This document shows, piece after piece, positions 51,490 through 61,263 of a DNA stretch of 64,000 nt. Position 1 is the first letter of the stretch; the number at the start of each line of letters is the position of its first letter. The DNA comes from Erythrobacteraceae bacterium CCH12-C2 (GTDB lineage Bacteria > Pseudomonadota > Alphaproteobacteria > Sphingomonadales > Sphingomonadaceae): contig LSKF01000002.1 of NCBI GenBank assembly GCA_001556995.1, positions 1 to 64,000 of the forward strand, read 5' to 3'. Under the pieces are notes generated by a model. It did no database searches and was not told where the DNA came from. It worked only from the letters and a program-made list of their open reading frames with translations. Made by a program: the position numbers and the translations under genes.

Positions 51490-51932
51490 TCCCGCTGTCC
51501 CGCACCCGCCCACTCACCATCAACGTCTTTGCTGCGGCCTTTTTGACCGCGGCACTGATCGCCTTTCTCGATGGTTTGCGGGATATTCCCGATATGCAGG
51601 CGCTGCTCAGCGCCAACGTCCCCGGCATCGATTGGAGCCGCGATGCGGTGATCGTGACGCTGAGCGCGCGACTGTCGATCGCGCTGATCCCGATTGCGAT
51701 GGTGTGGTTGTCGGCGGTGCGCTTTGCGCGCTGGATGGTGACGGCGCTGGGGCTGGGCAAGCTGCTCAACCTGCCAGAAGGCCTCCGTCTGATTGCCGAC
51801 GGCGCGCCGCTGGATACAGCGTGGCTGACCTCTATGGTGCTCGGTGTTTTTGCGATTGCGATGCTGTTCACCCCCGCCAGCAATCGCTGGTTCGCGCGCT
51901 CGCAGGAGGCGGACCCTGCGGTGTTCGAGTAG
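51486..51932 (+). CDS. small membrane protein of unknown function, 148 residues
   Basis: Starts at the ATG overlapping the nadC stop (51486-51489). It has about four hydrophobic helices (14-30, 55-78, 80-92 weak, 113-130) and no recognisable motif. Coupling to nadC and overlap with the following RNase gene indicate a compact operon. Function unknown. Confidence 0.7.
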   Translation: MIPLSRTRPLTINVFAAAFLTAALIAFLDGLRDIPDMQALLSANVPGIDWSRDAVIVTLSARLSIALIPIAMVWLSAVRFARWMVTALGLGKLLNLPEGLRLIADGAPLDTAWLTSMVLGVFAIAMLFTPASNRWFARSQEADPAVFE

Positions 51933-52629
51933 CCTGACTGCCACGCTACTGCTGCTGGCGCTGACCACCCCCGGCGTGGCCCATGCGCAGGCCTATCAAT
52001 GCCGCGCGCCGCTTGTGGCGAATGTCCCGAAGATTACCCCCGATGGCCCGCGCCGGGTGCTGCCGGTGACCGGCTATACCCTCGCGCTGAGCTGGTCGCC
52101 GGAGTTCTGCAAGCCGCGCAAGGAGGATCGCGCGTACGCGGTGCAGTGCTCCGGTAAGAACGGCAGCTTTGGGCTGGTGGTGCATGGGCTGTGGCCCGAA
52201 AGCGGGCAGAGCTGGCCGCAATGGTGCGCAGCGGGCGCGGCGCTCACCCCCAGCGACATTCGCGGGGCGATGTGCATCTCGCCCTCGCAGCGCCTGATCG
52301 CCCGGCAATGGGCCAAGCACGGCAGCTGCATGGTGAAGCGCCCCGCCCAATACCTCAAGGTCACCCGCATTCTGTGGGAGGGTCTGCGGATCCCCGATTA
52401 CGACCGAATCAGCCGCGAGGAGGCGCTGACCGCCGGCCGCATCCGCGCCGCCTTTGCCGATGCCAATCCCGGCTGGCCCGAAAGCGCGATCGGGGTGAAG
52501 CTGAACAAGCGCGGCTGGCTTGAGGAAATCCGCCTCTGCTATGCCAAGACCTTCCGTCCGGCGCGGTGCTCGGCTGCGCGGTGGGGAGCGAAGGATGGGA
52601 CGGCAGCGAAGATCTGGCGGGGGTTGTAG
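51916..52629 (+). CDS. secreted ribonuclease T2, probable CTG start
   Basis: The protein has the two catalytic blocks of RNase T2: HGLWPE (CAS I) and WAKHGSCM (CAS II). It would cut RNA non-specifically in the periplasm. The frame has no ATG near the signal peptide. A CTG at 51916 lies six bases after a perfect AGGAGG (51904-51909) and gives a clean signal peptide (MRCSSSLTATLLLLALTTPGVAHA, written here in two parts: first MRCSSSLTAT, then LLLLALTTPGVAHA) and a 237-residue protein. GTG 51844 would add 24 residues of Arg-rich sequence and has no better site. The start overlaps the end of the upstream gene by 17 bases. Confidence 0.85.
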   Translation: MRCSSSLTATLLLLALTTPGVAHAQAYQCRAPLVANVPKITPDGPRRVLPVTGYTLALSWSPEFCKPRKEDRAYAVQCSGKNGSFGLVVHGLWPESGQSWPQWCAAGAALTPSDIRGAMCISPSQRLIARQWAKHGSCMVKRPAQYLKVTRILWEGLRIPDYDRISREEALTAGRIRAAFADANPGWPESAIGVKLNKRGWLEEIRLCYAKTFRPARCSAARWGAKDGTAAKIWRGL

Positions 52630-52688
52630 CATGCGCTACGCGCATTATCTGACCGCATAGGCACTCAGTTGATTACAAGGCATGCCCG

Positions 52689-53075
52689 ATGGCGTTCACG
52701 CTTGATCACCTCACCATTCTCTCGCGCTCAACCGAGCAAGCCGAGGTGTTCTACGGCTTTCTGCTTCCCCGGCTGGGCTTTGTGCAGAAGAAGCCGCGCA
52801 TCTGGGCCAATGACGAAGGGCTGCACATCCAATTCGGCAAGGCCAAGGAAGGCACTGGTGACTATGGCCGCTATGCCCCCGGCCTCAACCATTTTGGCTT
52901 TAACGCGCCCAGTCCGGAAGCCGTGCGGGCGCTGGCGGCGGAACTCGAAGCGGCGGGCATTGAGGCGCGGCTCCAGACCTTCGAGCCGGGGATCACAGCG
53001 CTGTTCGTGCCCGATCCAGACGGGTTGCGGGTGGAGATCAGCTACTACCCGCCGGGCGTCCCGCCGGTTGATTGA
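52689..53075 (+). CDS. VOC (glyoxalase/dioxygenase-fold) protein
   Basis: A 128-residue single VOC domain: FTLDHLTILSRSTEQAEVFYGFLLPRLGF, then GLNHFGFNAPSPEAVRALAAELEAAGIE and a final FVPDPDGLRVEISYYP. Metal-binding residues could be His7, His in LNHFGF and Glu in RVEIS. The pattern is common to many small lyases, dioxygenases and resistance proteins, so the reaction is not assigned. Confidence 0.85.
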   Translation: MAFTLDHLTILSRSTEQAEVFYGFLLPRLGFVQKKPRIWANDEGLHIQFGKAKEGTGDYGRYAPGLNHFGFNAPSPEAVRALAAELEAAGIEARLQTFEPGITALFVPDPDGLRVEISYYPPGVPPVD

Positions 53076-53123
53076 TGGGACGGGGGGAGGCCGGCGTCGT
53101 GCGGCAGCCTCCGCAGGCCCGCC

Positions 53124-53846
53124 TCAATACATGTGCTGGCCGCCGTTGATGCTCATGGTGGAGCCCGTCATGAAGCCGCCGTTTTCGCTGGTCAGGAACG
53201 CCACGCCGCGGGCGATTTCCTCCGCCATGCCGAGCCGGCCGACGGGGATTTTGGCGACGATCTTTTCGAGCACCGCAGGCGGGACGGCGGCGACCATGTC
53301 GGTGTCGATATAGCCGGGCGCGATCGCGTTCACGGTCACCCCGAACTTCGCGCCTTCCTGCGCCAAGGCCTTGGTAAAGCCGTGAATTCCGCTCTTGGCG
53401 GCGGCATAGTTGACCTGCCCGTATTGCCCCGCCTGCCCGTTGATCGAGCCGATGTTGACGATCCGCCCCCACCCGCGTTCGCGCATCCCGGGAAAGGTCG
53501 CCTTGGCCATGTTGAAGCACCCGCCAAGATTGATGCGCATCACATCGTTCCAGTCTTCAAAGCTCATCTTGTGGAGCGTGCCGTCGCGGGTGATACCGGC
53601 GTTGTTCACGACGATGTCGACCGGGCCGTACTGCGCTTCTACCTTCGCACAGCCCTCGAGCGTCGCTTCGTGATCGCCGACATCCCAGCACATCGAGGGG
53701 ATACCGGTCTTCTCGGTGAAGACGCGGGCCTTTTCGTCGTTGCAGGCGTAGTTGGCGATGACGATGTGGCCTTGCCGCTGGAGCCGCTTGCAGATCGCCT
53801 CGCCGATCCCGCGCGTGCCCCCGGTGACGATTGCTACCCGGCCCAT
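53124..53846 (-). CDS. phbB: acetoacetyl-CoA reductase (short-chain dehydrogenase)
   Basis: A 240-residue short-chain dehydrogenase. NADPH motif TGGTRGIG (8-15), NNAGITRDGTLHKM, catalytic Ser in NIGSINGQAGQYGQ, Tyr-x-x-x-Lys in NYAAAKSG and the closing GSTMSINGGQHMY are all as in PhbB. It reduces acetoacetyl-CoA to (R)-3-hydroxybutyryl-CoA for polyhydroxybutyrate. The polymerase gene is not in the window. GGGAGAGA precedes the ATG. Confidence 0.93.
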   Translation of the reverse strand: MGRVAIVTGGTRGIGEAICKRLQRQGHIVIANYACNDEKARVFTEKTGIPSMCWDVGDHEATLEGCAKVEAQYGPVDIVVNNAGITRDGTLHKMSFEDWNDVMRINLGGCFNMAKATFPGMRERGWGRIVNIGSINGQAGQYGQVNYAAAKSGIHGFTKALAQEGAKFGVTVNAIAPGYIDTDMVAAVPPAVLEKIVAKIPVGRLGMAEEIARGVAFLTSENGGFMTGSTMSINGGQHMY

Positions 53847-54013
53847 ATCTCTCTCCCTTTTGATGCTGTCATGGCAACCTAGCGGTGCCGTAGCGTCAGG
53901 GAAAGATGGGAATAGCTATGCGCGTGCGCACCACGTGAGGCGACAATGATGATGCAATGACCCGTGAATGACCGCGCTACGACCCGCCTACGCGCAGCCG
54001 TTGAACGCAGGGA

Positions 54014-54778
54014 TCAGAACTTGATCTGCGTGCCGACGTAAACCGCCTGGCTATCCTGCACCGAATTGGTGAGCGGGTTCAGGCGTTCGCGCTCTTGCGA
54101 ATAGCGCACCCCCGCGGTCACCTTGAGGTTGGGCGAAAGCCGGAAGCTGCCGCCCAGGTCCACCGTCTGTGCGGCAATCGAATCGAGGGTATTGGGCGAA
54201 CGCCCGGCGATTTCGCGGTCTTCCAGCTCGATCCGGGGTTGCAGGCGGCTGGGCTTATCCTCGGCGATCGGGCGTGAGGGTTCGAACTGCGCGAGATCGG
54301 GCAGGCTCAAACGGCGGACTTCGGACGGCAATTCCACCGGCACCGGGCGGGCGAAGCTTTTGTAGCCGCGCGCTGCGCCAAGTTGGAAACGGCTGGCGTC
54401 AAGCCCGGCAAGGCCGACCCCGCGACCGGGGGCCTGTTCCACCATCTTGCGCACCGAAATCGCCCGCGCTGTATCATCATCCACGCGAACCGCGACCGTG
54501 ACCGTGCGTTCGCCGGACACCGCCATGGCGCGTGCCGGGGTAAAGCGGATGCCGCGCGCCCGGGCTTTGTCAGCAACGCGGGCGGCAAGAGCCGGATCGA
54601 CCGAAGCGGGGGTGAAGAGATCCAGCCCGCTTTTGGCGAAAGAGATCGCACCGCGGCTCGGCGCAGAATCGGCCAGCGCAAGGCCCGTGCTTGGCAAGGC
54701 GAGTGCCAGCGCGCCGCACAGGGCAAAGGGCAGCCAGCGATGCTGCGCTCCTGCGATCCTGTTCGGCTGCGGTGCCAT
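54014..54778 (-). CDS. secreted protein of unknown function with barrel-like C-terminus
   Basis: A 254-residue protein with a long signal peptide (about 15-38, ending TGLALA). The middle is Pro/Arg-rich and unassigned. The C-terminal 70 residues look like outer-membrane beta strands: QTVDLGGSFRLSPNLKVTAGVRYSQER, then SQAVYVGTQIKF with a terminal Phe. It may be a small outer-membrane-associated protein. The ATG at 54778 is chosen because it starts the signal peptide; upstream frame to 54916 has no support. Confidence 0.65.
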   Translation of the reverse strand: MAPQPNRIAGAQHRWLPFALCGALALALPSTGLALADSAPSRGAISFAKSGLDLFTPASVDPALAARVADKARARGIRFTPARAMAVSGERTVTVAVRVDDDTARAISVRKMVEQAPGRGVGLAGLDASRFQLGAARGYKSFARPVPVELPSEVRRLSLPDLAQFEPSRPIAEDKPSRLQPRIELEDREIAGRSPNTLDSIAAQTVDLGGSFRLSPNLKVTAGVRYSQERERLNPLTNSVQDSQAVYVGTQIKF

Positions 54779-55124
54779 ACCCGTGATCCGTATCCTATCT
54801 CTTGCCCGGCATTCGCTCTGCCAAAGCATTGACAACCTTAACCCACCATGAGTCGTCGGTCTTTTCACAAATATGGTGATAAGCGCCGCGCAATCGGTTG
54901 CAATGCTCTTACGCAAGACCCCGGAGCGTTCCTGTTAGACCTGTGGCACCATGCACACAGGCGGGGACACAGGCAGGGGCACAGGCACAGGCCGTTCACG
55001 GCAGGGTCAGGCTGCACGCTGTCTAGCCACCGGGTCACCATGGTCCGGCGGCGGATGATGCTTGCCGCGCGGCCCGTCGCGGTTATAGAGCATCGGCACA
55101 TTTGATGATAAGGATTACCCGGCA
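54779..55124. other. 350-bp divergent gap
   Basis: Lies between divergent genes and should hold both promoters. A short imperfect repeat of a CAGGCA/CACAGG unit occurs around 54956-54994. No gene or RNA is recognised. Confidence 0.45.
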
Positions 55125-55592
55125 GTGACACGCGCCAACTCCGCCAATGCCCGCCCGGCTTCTAGCCGCACCATGCGTATTGCCTTTATTGGCGGTGCGC
55201 TCGGCCTGCTGGCAGCCTGCAGTGGCTCCGAGCGTCCGCGCACCGAGCTGGCGGCGGCGCAGCTCAACACCATCGGGGTCAATGCCTATCTCTGGCGCGC
55301 GGCGCTGGACACGGTGAGCTTTGCCCCGCTGTTGCAGGCGGACAGCGCGGGCGGGGTGATCGTGACCGATTGGTACGCCAATCCCTCCAACCCCAATGAG
55401 CGGGTCAAGCTGACCGTGACGATCCTCGATCAGGATCTGCGCGCCGATGCGCTGCGAGTCGCGGCGAGCCGTCAGGTGAGCGAGGGCGGCAACTGGGTTG
55501 AAGCCCCGGTGCAGGCAGCCACGGTGCAGAAGCTTGAGGATATTATCCTCACCAAGGCTCGCGATCTGCGCCGCCAAGCCCTCGCTTCGTGA
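55125..55592 (+). CDS. DUF3576 lipoprotein
   Basis: A 155-residue protein whose lipobox LLAAC follows a short hydrophobic stretch, so it is lipid-anchored. The rest matches DUF3576: TIGVNAYLWRAALDTVSFAPLLQADSAGGVIVTDWYANP. The GTG at 55125 has AAGGA about ten bases upstream; ATG at 55173 gives a more usual signal peptide but has no ribosome binding site. It precedes leuS in the same direction. Function unknown; it may be linked to envelope assembly. Confidence 0.82.
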   Translation: MTRANSANARPASSRTMRIAFIGGALGLLAACSGSERPRTELAAAQLNTIGVNAYLWRAALDTVSFAPLLQADSAGGVIVTDWYANPSNPNERVKLTVTILDQDLRADALRVAASRQVSEGGNWVEAPVQAATVQKLEDIILTKARDLRRQALAS

Positions 55593-55647
55593 CACCGCTG
55601 GCGTCCTGAGGCGCTTCCAGAGTTTCCATCCGCACGGATAACACCGC

Positions 55648-58170
55648 ATGACCGATACCCGTTTCGATCCGTCCACGGCTGACGGGCGCTGGCAGCGCGC
55701 GTGGGAAGCAGCGGGCACCTTCACCGCTGACAGCGACAGCACCAAGCCCAAGAGCTACATTCTCGAGATGTTCCCCTATCCCTCGGGGCGCATCCACATG
55801 GGGCATGTGCGCAACTACACGATGGGCGACGTGCTGGCGCGCTACCAGAAGATGCGCGGGTTCGAGGTGTTGCACCCAATGGGCTGGGACGCCTTCGGGA
55901 TGCCGGCCGAAAATGCGGCGATGGAAAAGGGCGTCCACCCCGGCGGCTGGACCCGCCAGAACATCGCGCAGATGAAGGCGCAGTTGCAGCGCATCGGCTT
56001 CGCGCTCGACTGGACCCGCGAATTCGCCACCTGCGATCCCGAATATTACGGCCACGAACAGGCGCTGTTCTGCGATCTGTATGAGGCCGGGCTGGTCTAT
56101 CGCAAGGAGAGCACGGTCAACTGGGACCCGGTCGACATGACCGTGCTCGCCAACGAGCAGGTGATCGACGGCAAGGGCTGGCGTTCGGGCGCAGAGGTCG
56201 AGAAGTGCAAGCTGAACCAGTGGTTCCTAAAGATCACCGATTTTGCCGATGATCTGCTGGAGGGGCTGGGGAGCCTTGAGGACTGGCCCGAGAAGGTGCG
56301 CCTGATGCAGGAGAACTGGATCGGCAAGTCGCAGGGGCTCGAATTCAGCTTTGACCTTTCGGACGGCGGCAAGCTGGCGGTCTATTCGACGCGGCCCGAT
56401 ACGATCTTTGGCGCGAGTTTCTGCGCCTTCGCAGCCGATCACCCGATTGCACAAGGGCTGGCAGGCGACCCCGAGGTCGCGGCCTTCATCGAGCAGTGCA
56501 AGAAGGGCGCGACCACCGCCGCAGCGCTCGAAACGGCGGAAAAGCTGGGCTATCGCACCCCGATCACGGCCAAGCATCCGTTCACCGGGGCGGACCTGCC
56601 GGTCTTCATCGCCAACTTCGTGCTGATGGAATACGGCACCGGCGCGGTGATGGGCGTGCCGGGGCACGACCAGCGCGACTTCGAATTTGCGACCAAGTAC
56701 GAGCTGCCGATCCTGCGCGTGGTCGCCAGTGATCCCGCGCGCGCCGACGAGTCCTTCAAGGGCGAGGCCGAGGCGGGGGACGGGGTGATCGTCAACTCCG
56801 ACTTCCTTAATGGCATGAGCGTCGAGGACGCCAAGGCCGCCGTCATCGCCCGCGCCGAAAGCGGCGGCTGGGGTGAGGGGCGCACCGTGTGGCGCCTGCG
56901 CGACTGGGGCGTTTCGCGTCAGCGTTACTGGGGGACGCCGATCCCCTTTATTCATTGCGACATCTGCGGCGTTGTGCCGGTGCCCAAGGACCAGCTCCCC
57001 GTGACCCTGCCCGAGGATGTCAGCTTCGACATCCCCGGCAACCCGCTCGAACGTCACCCGACTTGGAAGCATGTCGATTGCCCCAAGTGCGGCAAACCGG
57101 CGCGGCGCGAGACTGATACGCTCGACACCTTCGTCGACAGCTCGTGGTACTTCCTGCGCTTCGCCAGCCAGCCTGCGGATCATCCCTTCGACCCGGAGGA
57201 AGTCGCCAAGTGGATGCCGGTGCAGCACTATATCGGCGGCATCGAGCACGCGATCCTGCACCTGCTCTATGCGCGGTTCTGGACGCGGGCGCTGGCGCAT
57301 ACGGGCAAGATCACCGTGCAGGAGCCGTTTGCGGCGCTGTTCACGCAAGGTATGGTAACGCACGAAACCTATAGCCGGATCGATGCTGCGCGCGGCGTGC
57401 CGGTGTTCTTCGGCCCCGAAGAGGTCGACCGTGCCTCGGACGGCGCGACATTGCTGGCGGACGGGCATCCTGTGGATGTCGGCCGCGTCATCAAGATGTC
57501 GAAGTCGAAGAAGAACGTCGTCGATCCCGATGCCATCATCGCCCGCCACGGGGCGGATGCGGTGCGGTGGTTCATGCTCTCGGACAGCCCGCCTGAGCGC
57601 GACCTGCCGTGGTCCGACGCCGGGATCGAGGGCTGCGCGCGCTTCGTCCAGCGGTTGTGGCGGCTGTTCAGCGCCTATGATGGCGGGGCGAACGGCGAGG
57701 ACAAGGGCCTCGACCGCAAGACCCACCAGACCATCGCGGCGGTCGCTTCCGACATCGAAGCGCTCAGCTTCAACAAGGCGGTAGCGCGCATTTACGAGCT
57801 GACCGGCGCGACCGAGAAAGCCGCGCCTTCGGCGAGCCGTAGCGCCGCCATCCGTGCGCTCGTCCACCTCGCTGCGCCGATGATGCCGCACCTCGCCGAA
57901 GAAGCGTGGGCCGCGATGGGCAACACCACGCTCATCGCCGATGCGCCTTGGCCCGCTGTCGATCCCGCGCTGCTGGTCGATGACGAGGTCACCATCGCGA
58001 TCCAGCACATGGGCAAGCTGCGCGACACCGTCACCGCGCCCAAGGGGGCTTCCAAGGAAGACCTCGAAGCGCTGGCGCTGGCATCCGCCAACCTGCAGCG
58101 CTCGGTTGATGGCGCGGCGGTGCGCAAGGTCATTGTCGTGCCCGACCGATTGGTGAATATCGTCACCTGA
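55648..58170 (+). CDS. leuS: leucyl-tRNA synthetase
   Basis: An 840-residue class I aminoacyl-tRNA synthetase of normal length. The HIGH-type motif is HMGH (50-53) in [15 protein letters not shown]. The editing domain carries [25 protein letters not shown], and a zinc-type Cys cluster is present (CDICG, CPKCG). The KMSKS motif appears in [14 protein letters not shown]. It charges tRNA-Leu, including the tRNA-Leu at 19070-19156. Its stop overlaps the lptE start (TGATG). Confidence 0.98.
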   Translation: MTDTRFDPSTADGRWQRAWEAAGTFTADSDSTKPKSYILEMFPYPSGRIHMGHVRNYTMGDVLARYQKMRGFEVLHPMGWDAFGMPAENAAMEKGVHPGGWTRQNIAQMKAQLQRIGFALDWTREFATCDPEYYGHEQALFCDLYEAGLVYRKESTVNWDPVDMTVLANEQVIDGKGWRSGAEVEKCKLNQWFLKITDFADDLLEGLGSLEDWPEKVRLMQENWIGKSQGLEFSFDLSDGGKLAVYSTRPDTIFGASFCAFAADHPIAQGLAGDPEVAAFIEQCKKGATTAAALETAEKLGYRTPITAKHPFTGADLPVFIANFVLMEYGTGAVMGVPGHDQRDFEFATKYELPILRVVASDPARADESFKGEAEAGDGVIVNSDFLNGMSVEDAKAAVIARAESGGWGEGRTVWRLRDWGVSRQRYWGTPIPFIHCDICGVVPVPKDQLPVTLPEDVSFDIPGNPLERHPTWKHVDCPKCGKPARRETDTLDTFVDSSWYFLRFASQPADHPFDPEEVAKWMPVQHYIGGIEHAILHLLYARFWTRALAHTGKITVQEPFAALFTQGMVTHETYSRIDAARGVPVFFGPEEVDRASDGATLLADGHPVDVGRVIKMSKSKKNVVDPDAIIARHGADAVRWFMLSDSPPERDLPWSDAGIEGCARFVQRLWRLFSAYDGGANGEDKGLDRKTHQTIAAVASDIEALSFNKAVARIYELTGATEKAAPSASRSAAIRALVHLAAPMMPHLAEEAWAAMGNTTLIADAPWPAVDPALLVDDEVTIAIQHMGKLRDTVTAPKGASKEDLEALALASANLQRSVDGAAVRKVIVVPDRLVNIVT

Positions 58171-58670
58171 TGCGCGCCCTTCTCGCCCTCCTCGTTTGCT
58201 TTGCGCTCGCCGCTTGCGGCCTGTCGCCGATGTATGCTGGCGGCAGTCCAGCGGCGACCGCGCAGGGGCTCGCTGCAGTTGATGTGCCGGCCATTCAGGG
58301 GCGCGGCGGCTGGCTGGTCAAAAACGCGCTCGACGCCCGGCTGGGGGTCGGCGGGCAGGTGACACCGCAATATCGGCTTGATGTGCGCCTCGACGATTCG
58401 CTCGAAGCGCTGGGTGTGCTCAACGACGACACCATCAGCCGCGAACGGCGCATACTGCGCGCCCGGTATCAGCTGATCGACCTCGCCACCGGGGCGGTGT
58501 TGCTCGATGCCACAGCCGGATCGGACGCCGGGATTGATGTGGTCTCTTCCGAATATGCCACCATCGCTGCGGAACAGACCGCGCTCGAAAACCTCGCCCG
58601 CGATGTTGCCGACCGGATCGTGACGCAGGTTTCGCTGACGATGCGCAACCACATGGCCGGGACGCCGTGA
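58170..58670 (+). CDS. lptE: LPS-assembly lipoprotein LptE
   Basis: A 166-residue lipoprotein with lipobox LAAC (residues 13-16) and the LptE pattern (CGLSPMYAGG, then RLDVRLDDSLEALGVLNDDTISRERRILRARYQLID). LptE plugs the LptD barrel that inserts lipopolysaccharide into the outer membrane. It is overlapped by leuS upstream and by holA downstream (GTGA), the normal order in this group. Confidence 0.9.
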   Translation: MRALLALLVCFALAACGLSPMYAGGSPAATAQGLAAVDVPAIQGRGGWLVKNALDARLGVGGQVTPQYRLDVRLDDSLEALGVLNDDTISRERRILRARYQLIDLATGAVLLDATAGSDAGIDVVSSEYATIAAEQTALENLARDVADRIVTQVSLTMRNHMAGTP

Positions 58671-59734
58671 AGGCGACCCAGAAGGATTTCGCCCGCGGCC
58701 TGCCCGCAGGCGCAACCAGCTTGCGCATCTTTTTCTTCTGCGGCCCGGACGAGGCGGGTGCCAGTGCTGCTGCCAATCGCCTTGCCGCCGCATTTCCCGA
58801 CGCGGGCGAGCGGGTGGAGCTCGCCGGAGCCGACTGCAAGCGCGATCCCGCTCTCCTTGGTGATGAAGCGCGCTCGACCTCGCTGTTCGGCGGCGCGCGC
58901 CATATCTGGGTGCGCGCCAGCGGCGATGAGGCGCATGATGCGCTGCAATTCCTGATCGAAACCGCCGAGGCGGGCGCGGGCGAAGCGGCCCCGGTCATCG
59001 TTATCGCCACCAGCGCCACAGACAAATCGCGCACGGCCAAACTGCTGGAAAAGCGCAAGGATGCGCTCGTGGCAATGTTCCACCCGCCTGACCTCGCATC
59101 CGTCGCCAGCGCGGTGCGGGCCATGGCGGATGCCGCGGGCCTCAGGCTCGGCGGCGATCTGGCGGAGCGCATCGCGCGCGGTGCGGGGCTCGATGTGCGG
59201 CTGGCGCAGTCCGAGATCGACAAGCTCGCGCTTTATTGCGATGCCGATCCCCAATCGCCCAAGTCCGCCACGCCGGAAGATCACGCCGCCATCGGCGCGG
59301 CGACCGAGGAGGACGGCCTGGCCCCGCTGGTCAATGCCGTGCTGGGCGGTGAAATGGGCCGGGTCGGCGGCGAGGTCAGGCGGATGCGCGAGCTGGGGCT
59401 GAACCCGGTGGGCATTGCGTTGGCACTGGAGCGTCGGGCGGCGCAGCTGGCGCAGATCGCGGCGCGGATCGGGCCGGGCGGCAAGATCCAGTCCTTGGGG
59501 CCGGGTGACAAGATGCAGCTGGGCATTTTCTTCCGCGAAGAACGCGCGATCATCCATCAATTCGAGCGCTGGACGGCCCCCGCCAGCCGAGGATCGCAGA
59601 CAACCCGGCTCGACCGGCTGGTCGGGCGACTTGTTACGCTGCACCGCAACCTGCTGGCAAACAGCCAGACGGCTGAATTGCTGCTGGCGCAGGAATTGAC
59701 GGAAATTGCCCGGTTTGCGGCGAAGCGAGCGTGA
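58667..59734 (+). CDS. holA: DNA polymerase III subunit delta
   Basis: A 355-residue clamp-loader subunit. The N-terminal part has FFFCGPDEAGASAAANRLAAAF and DPALLGDEARSTSLFGG; VIVIATSATDKSRTAKLLEKR follows, and the C-terminal helical collar has LAPLVNAVLGGEMGRV. It opens the beta clamp during replication. The GTG start overlaps the lptE stop. Confidence 0.93.
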   Translation: MKATQKDFARGLPAGATSLRIFFFCGPDEAGASAAANRLAAAFPDAGERVELAGADCKRDPALLGDEARSTSLFGGARHIWVRASGDEAHDALQFLIETAEAGAGEAAPVIVIATSATDKSRTAKLLEKRKDALVAMFHPPDLASVASAVRAMADAAGLRLGGDLAERIARGAGLDVRLAQSEIDKLALYCDADPQSPKSATPEDHAAIGAATEEDGLAPLVNAVLGGEMGRVGGEVRRMRELGLNPVGIALALERRAAQLAQIAARIGPGGKIQSLGPGDKMQLGIFFREERAIIHQFERWTAPASRGSQTTRLDRLVGRLVTLHRNLLANSQTAELLLAQELTEIARFAAKRA

Positions 59735-59844
59735 AACAAGGCGGATCGGACTTCGCAGTCGCACAATTTATCGCGGCCCATGTTTATACAGCTTAATCTG
59801 CAACAGAGGTTCCCAATAAGAGCGAATTGCGGACTAAGGGGCGT

Positions 59845-61254
59845 ATGAAACGCATGAACCTCGCGCCGGTAAGACTGTCCGAGCCTGGGCTCGCGGCAGG
59901 TTCCAAGGGACTTGCCCCGTCGCTCGAGCGGCGGCGGCTGCGCGCCTATATGCTGATGCTGCTTTTTGACGGCGTCCTTCTCAATTTCAGCTTCTCGATT
60001 GCAGGCTTGGCGTGGGAAGGGCGCTGGTGGGAGCCGCGCTCCATGCTGGCTGCCCAGGCGATGTTGCCAGTGTTCTTCACGATTGCATTCTACAATGCCT
60101 CATATGGTTTGAAGGCGCTGGCGGATTGGCAATTTGGTGCACGCCAGGTGGTGATCGCGCTGGTCATATCGGCCGGCCTGATCAATTTCGTCGGCTTCTA
60201 CACCAAGACCAATGAGGATTTCTCGCGCGGGGCCGTGACCCTCGGCCTGTTGTTTACAGCGATAGCCTTGGTGGCCATACGGCGGGTGCAGGCCATGGTG
60301 ATCGAGCGGCGCTGGGGCGGGCGGATCGCCAATCGGCTGGTGATTGACGATGGGGGCGGCGGCTTCCCTGATGCCGAGGCTGATTTGGTGATCGCGGCAG
60401 ACCTTAATCTTGATCCTTCAAGCCATGATCCCTTCATGCTGGATCGCTTGGGCAGGGTGTTGCGCAATCAGGACAAGGTGATTGTCAGCTGCCCTCCCGA
60501 ACGGCGCGATGACTGGGGATTTTTGCTCAAGTCGGCCGGGGTGTATGGCGAGATCGTGAGCCCTCAGGCGCATAAGCTCGGTGCGCTCAGCGTGCATCGC
60601 TACGATGATCTCGGTCGCACCACGCTGGTGGTGTCCACCGGACCGCTGAACCTGCGCGCACGCATCCTGAAGCGAGCCTTCGATATTGTCGGGGCCCTGG
60701 CAGGCCTCCTCGTGCTGTCACCGCTGTTCCTTGTCGTTGCCGTGATGATCAAGCTGGAAGATGGCGGCCCTGTGCTGTTCATTCAGCGCCGGATGGGGCG
60801 CGGCAACCAGTTCTTCAACATGTTCAAGTTCCGATCGATGCGCGAGGAAAAGCTCGATCACGATGGCAACCGCTCGGCCTCGCGCGATGATGACCGGATC
60901 ACCCGCATCGGTGCCTTTATCCGCCGCACCAGCATTGATGAACTGCCGCAACTCATCAACGTATTGCAAGGTGACATGTCGATCGTCGGCCCGCGACCGC
61001 ATGCGATTGGATCACGGGCCAACAACAAGTATTTCTGGGACATCGACCGCAAATACTGGCAGCGCCACAGCCTCAAGCCCGGGTTGACGGGCCTGGCCCA
61101 GGTGCGTGGGCACTGCGGCGCGACCGAGAAGGAGCAGGATCTGACCGACCGCTTGCAGTCCGATTTGGAATATATCGCCGGATGGACGCTGTTGCGCGAC
61201 ATCGTGATCGTGCTGCGCACCGTGATGGTGCTGCGGCACGACAATGCTTATTGA
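59845..61254 (+). CDS. exopolysaccharide sugar-phosphate transferase (WcaJ/polyprenyl glycosylphosphotransferase)
   Basis: About 469 residues. Four N-terminal membrane helices (about 40-135) and a Rossmann-like middle precede the bacterial sugar transferase domain: KRAFDIVGALAGLLVLSPLF, DGGPVLFIQRRMGRGNQFF, MFKFRSM, IRRTSIDELPQLINVL, then GDMSIVGPRPHA and LKPGLTGLAQVRG. It transfers a sugar phosphate to undecaprenyl phosphate, the first step of capsule or exopolysaccharide synthesis. ATG 59845 is listed; TTG 59827 and ATG 59854 are alternatives. No further polysaccharide genes are in the window. Confidence 0.93.
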   Translation: MKRMNLAPVRLSEPGLAAGSKGLAPSLERRRLRAYMLMLLFDGVLLNFSFSIAGLAWEGRWWEPRSMLAAQAMLPVFFTIAFYNASYGLKALADWQFGARQVVIALVISAGLINFVGFYTKTNEDFSRGAVTLGLLFTAIALVAIRRVQAMVIERRWGGRIANRLVIDDGGGGFPDAEADLVIAADLNLDPSSHDPFMLDRLGRVLRNQDKVIVSCPPERRDDWGFLLKSAGVYGEIVSPQAHKLGALSVHRYDDLGRTTLVVSTGPLNLRARILKRAFDIVGALAGLLVLSPLFLVVAVMIKLEDGGPVLFIQRRMGRGNQFFNMFKFRSMREEKLDHDGNRSASRDDDRITRIGAFIRRTSIDELPQLINVLQGDMSIVGPRPHAIGSRANNKYFWDIDRKYWQRHSLKPGLTGLAQVRGHCGATEKEQDLTDRLQSDLEYIAGWTLLRDIVIVLRTVMVLRHDNAY

Positions 61255-61263
61255 GGGTTGGGC

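Noticed and set aside
56227..58008. 593-codon open frame on the minus strand
   Set aside because: Antisense shadow of leuS; the leuS frame carries all catalytic motifs.
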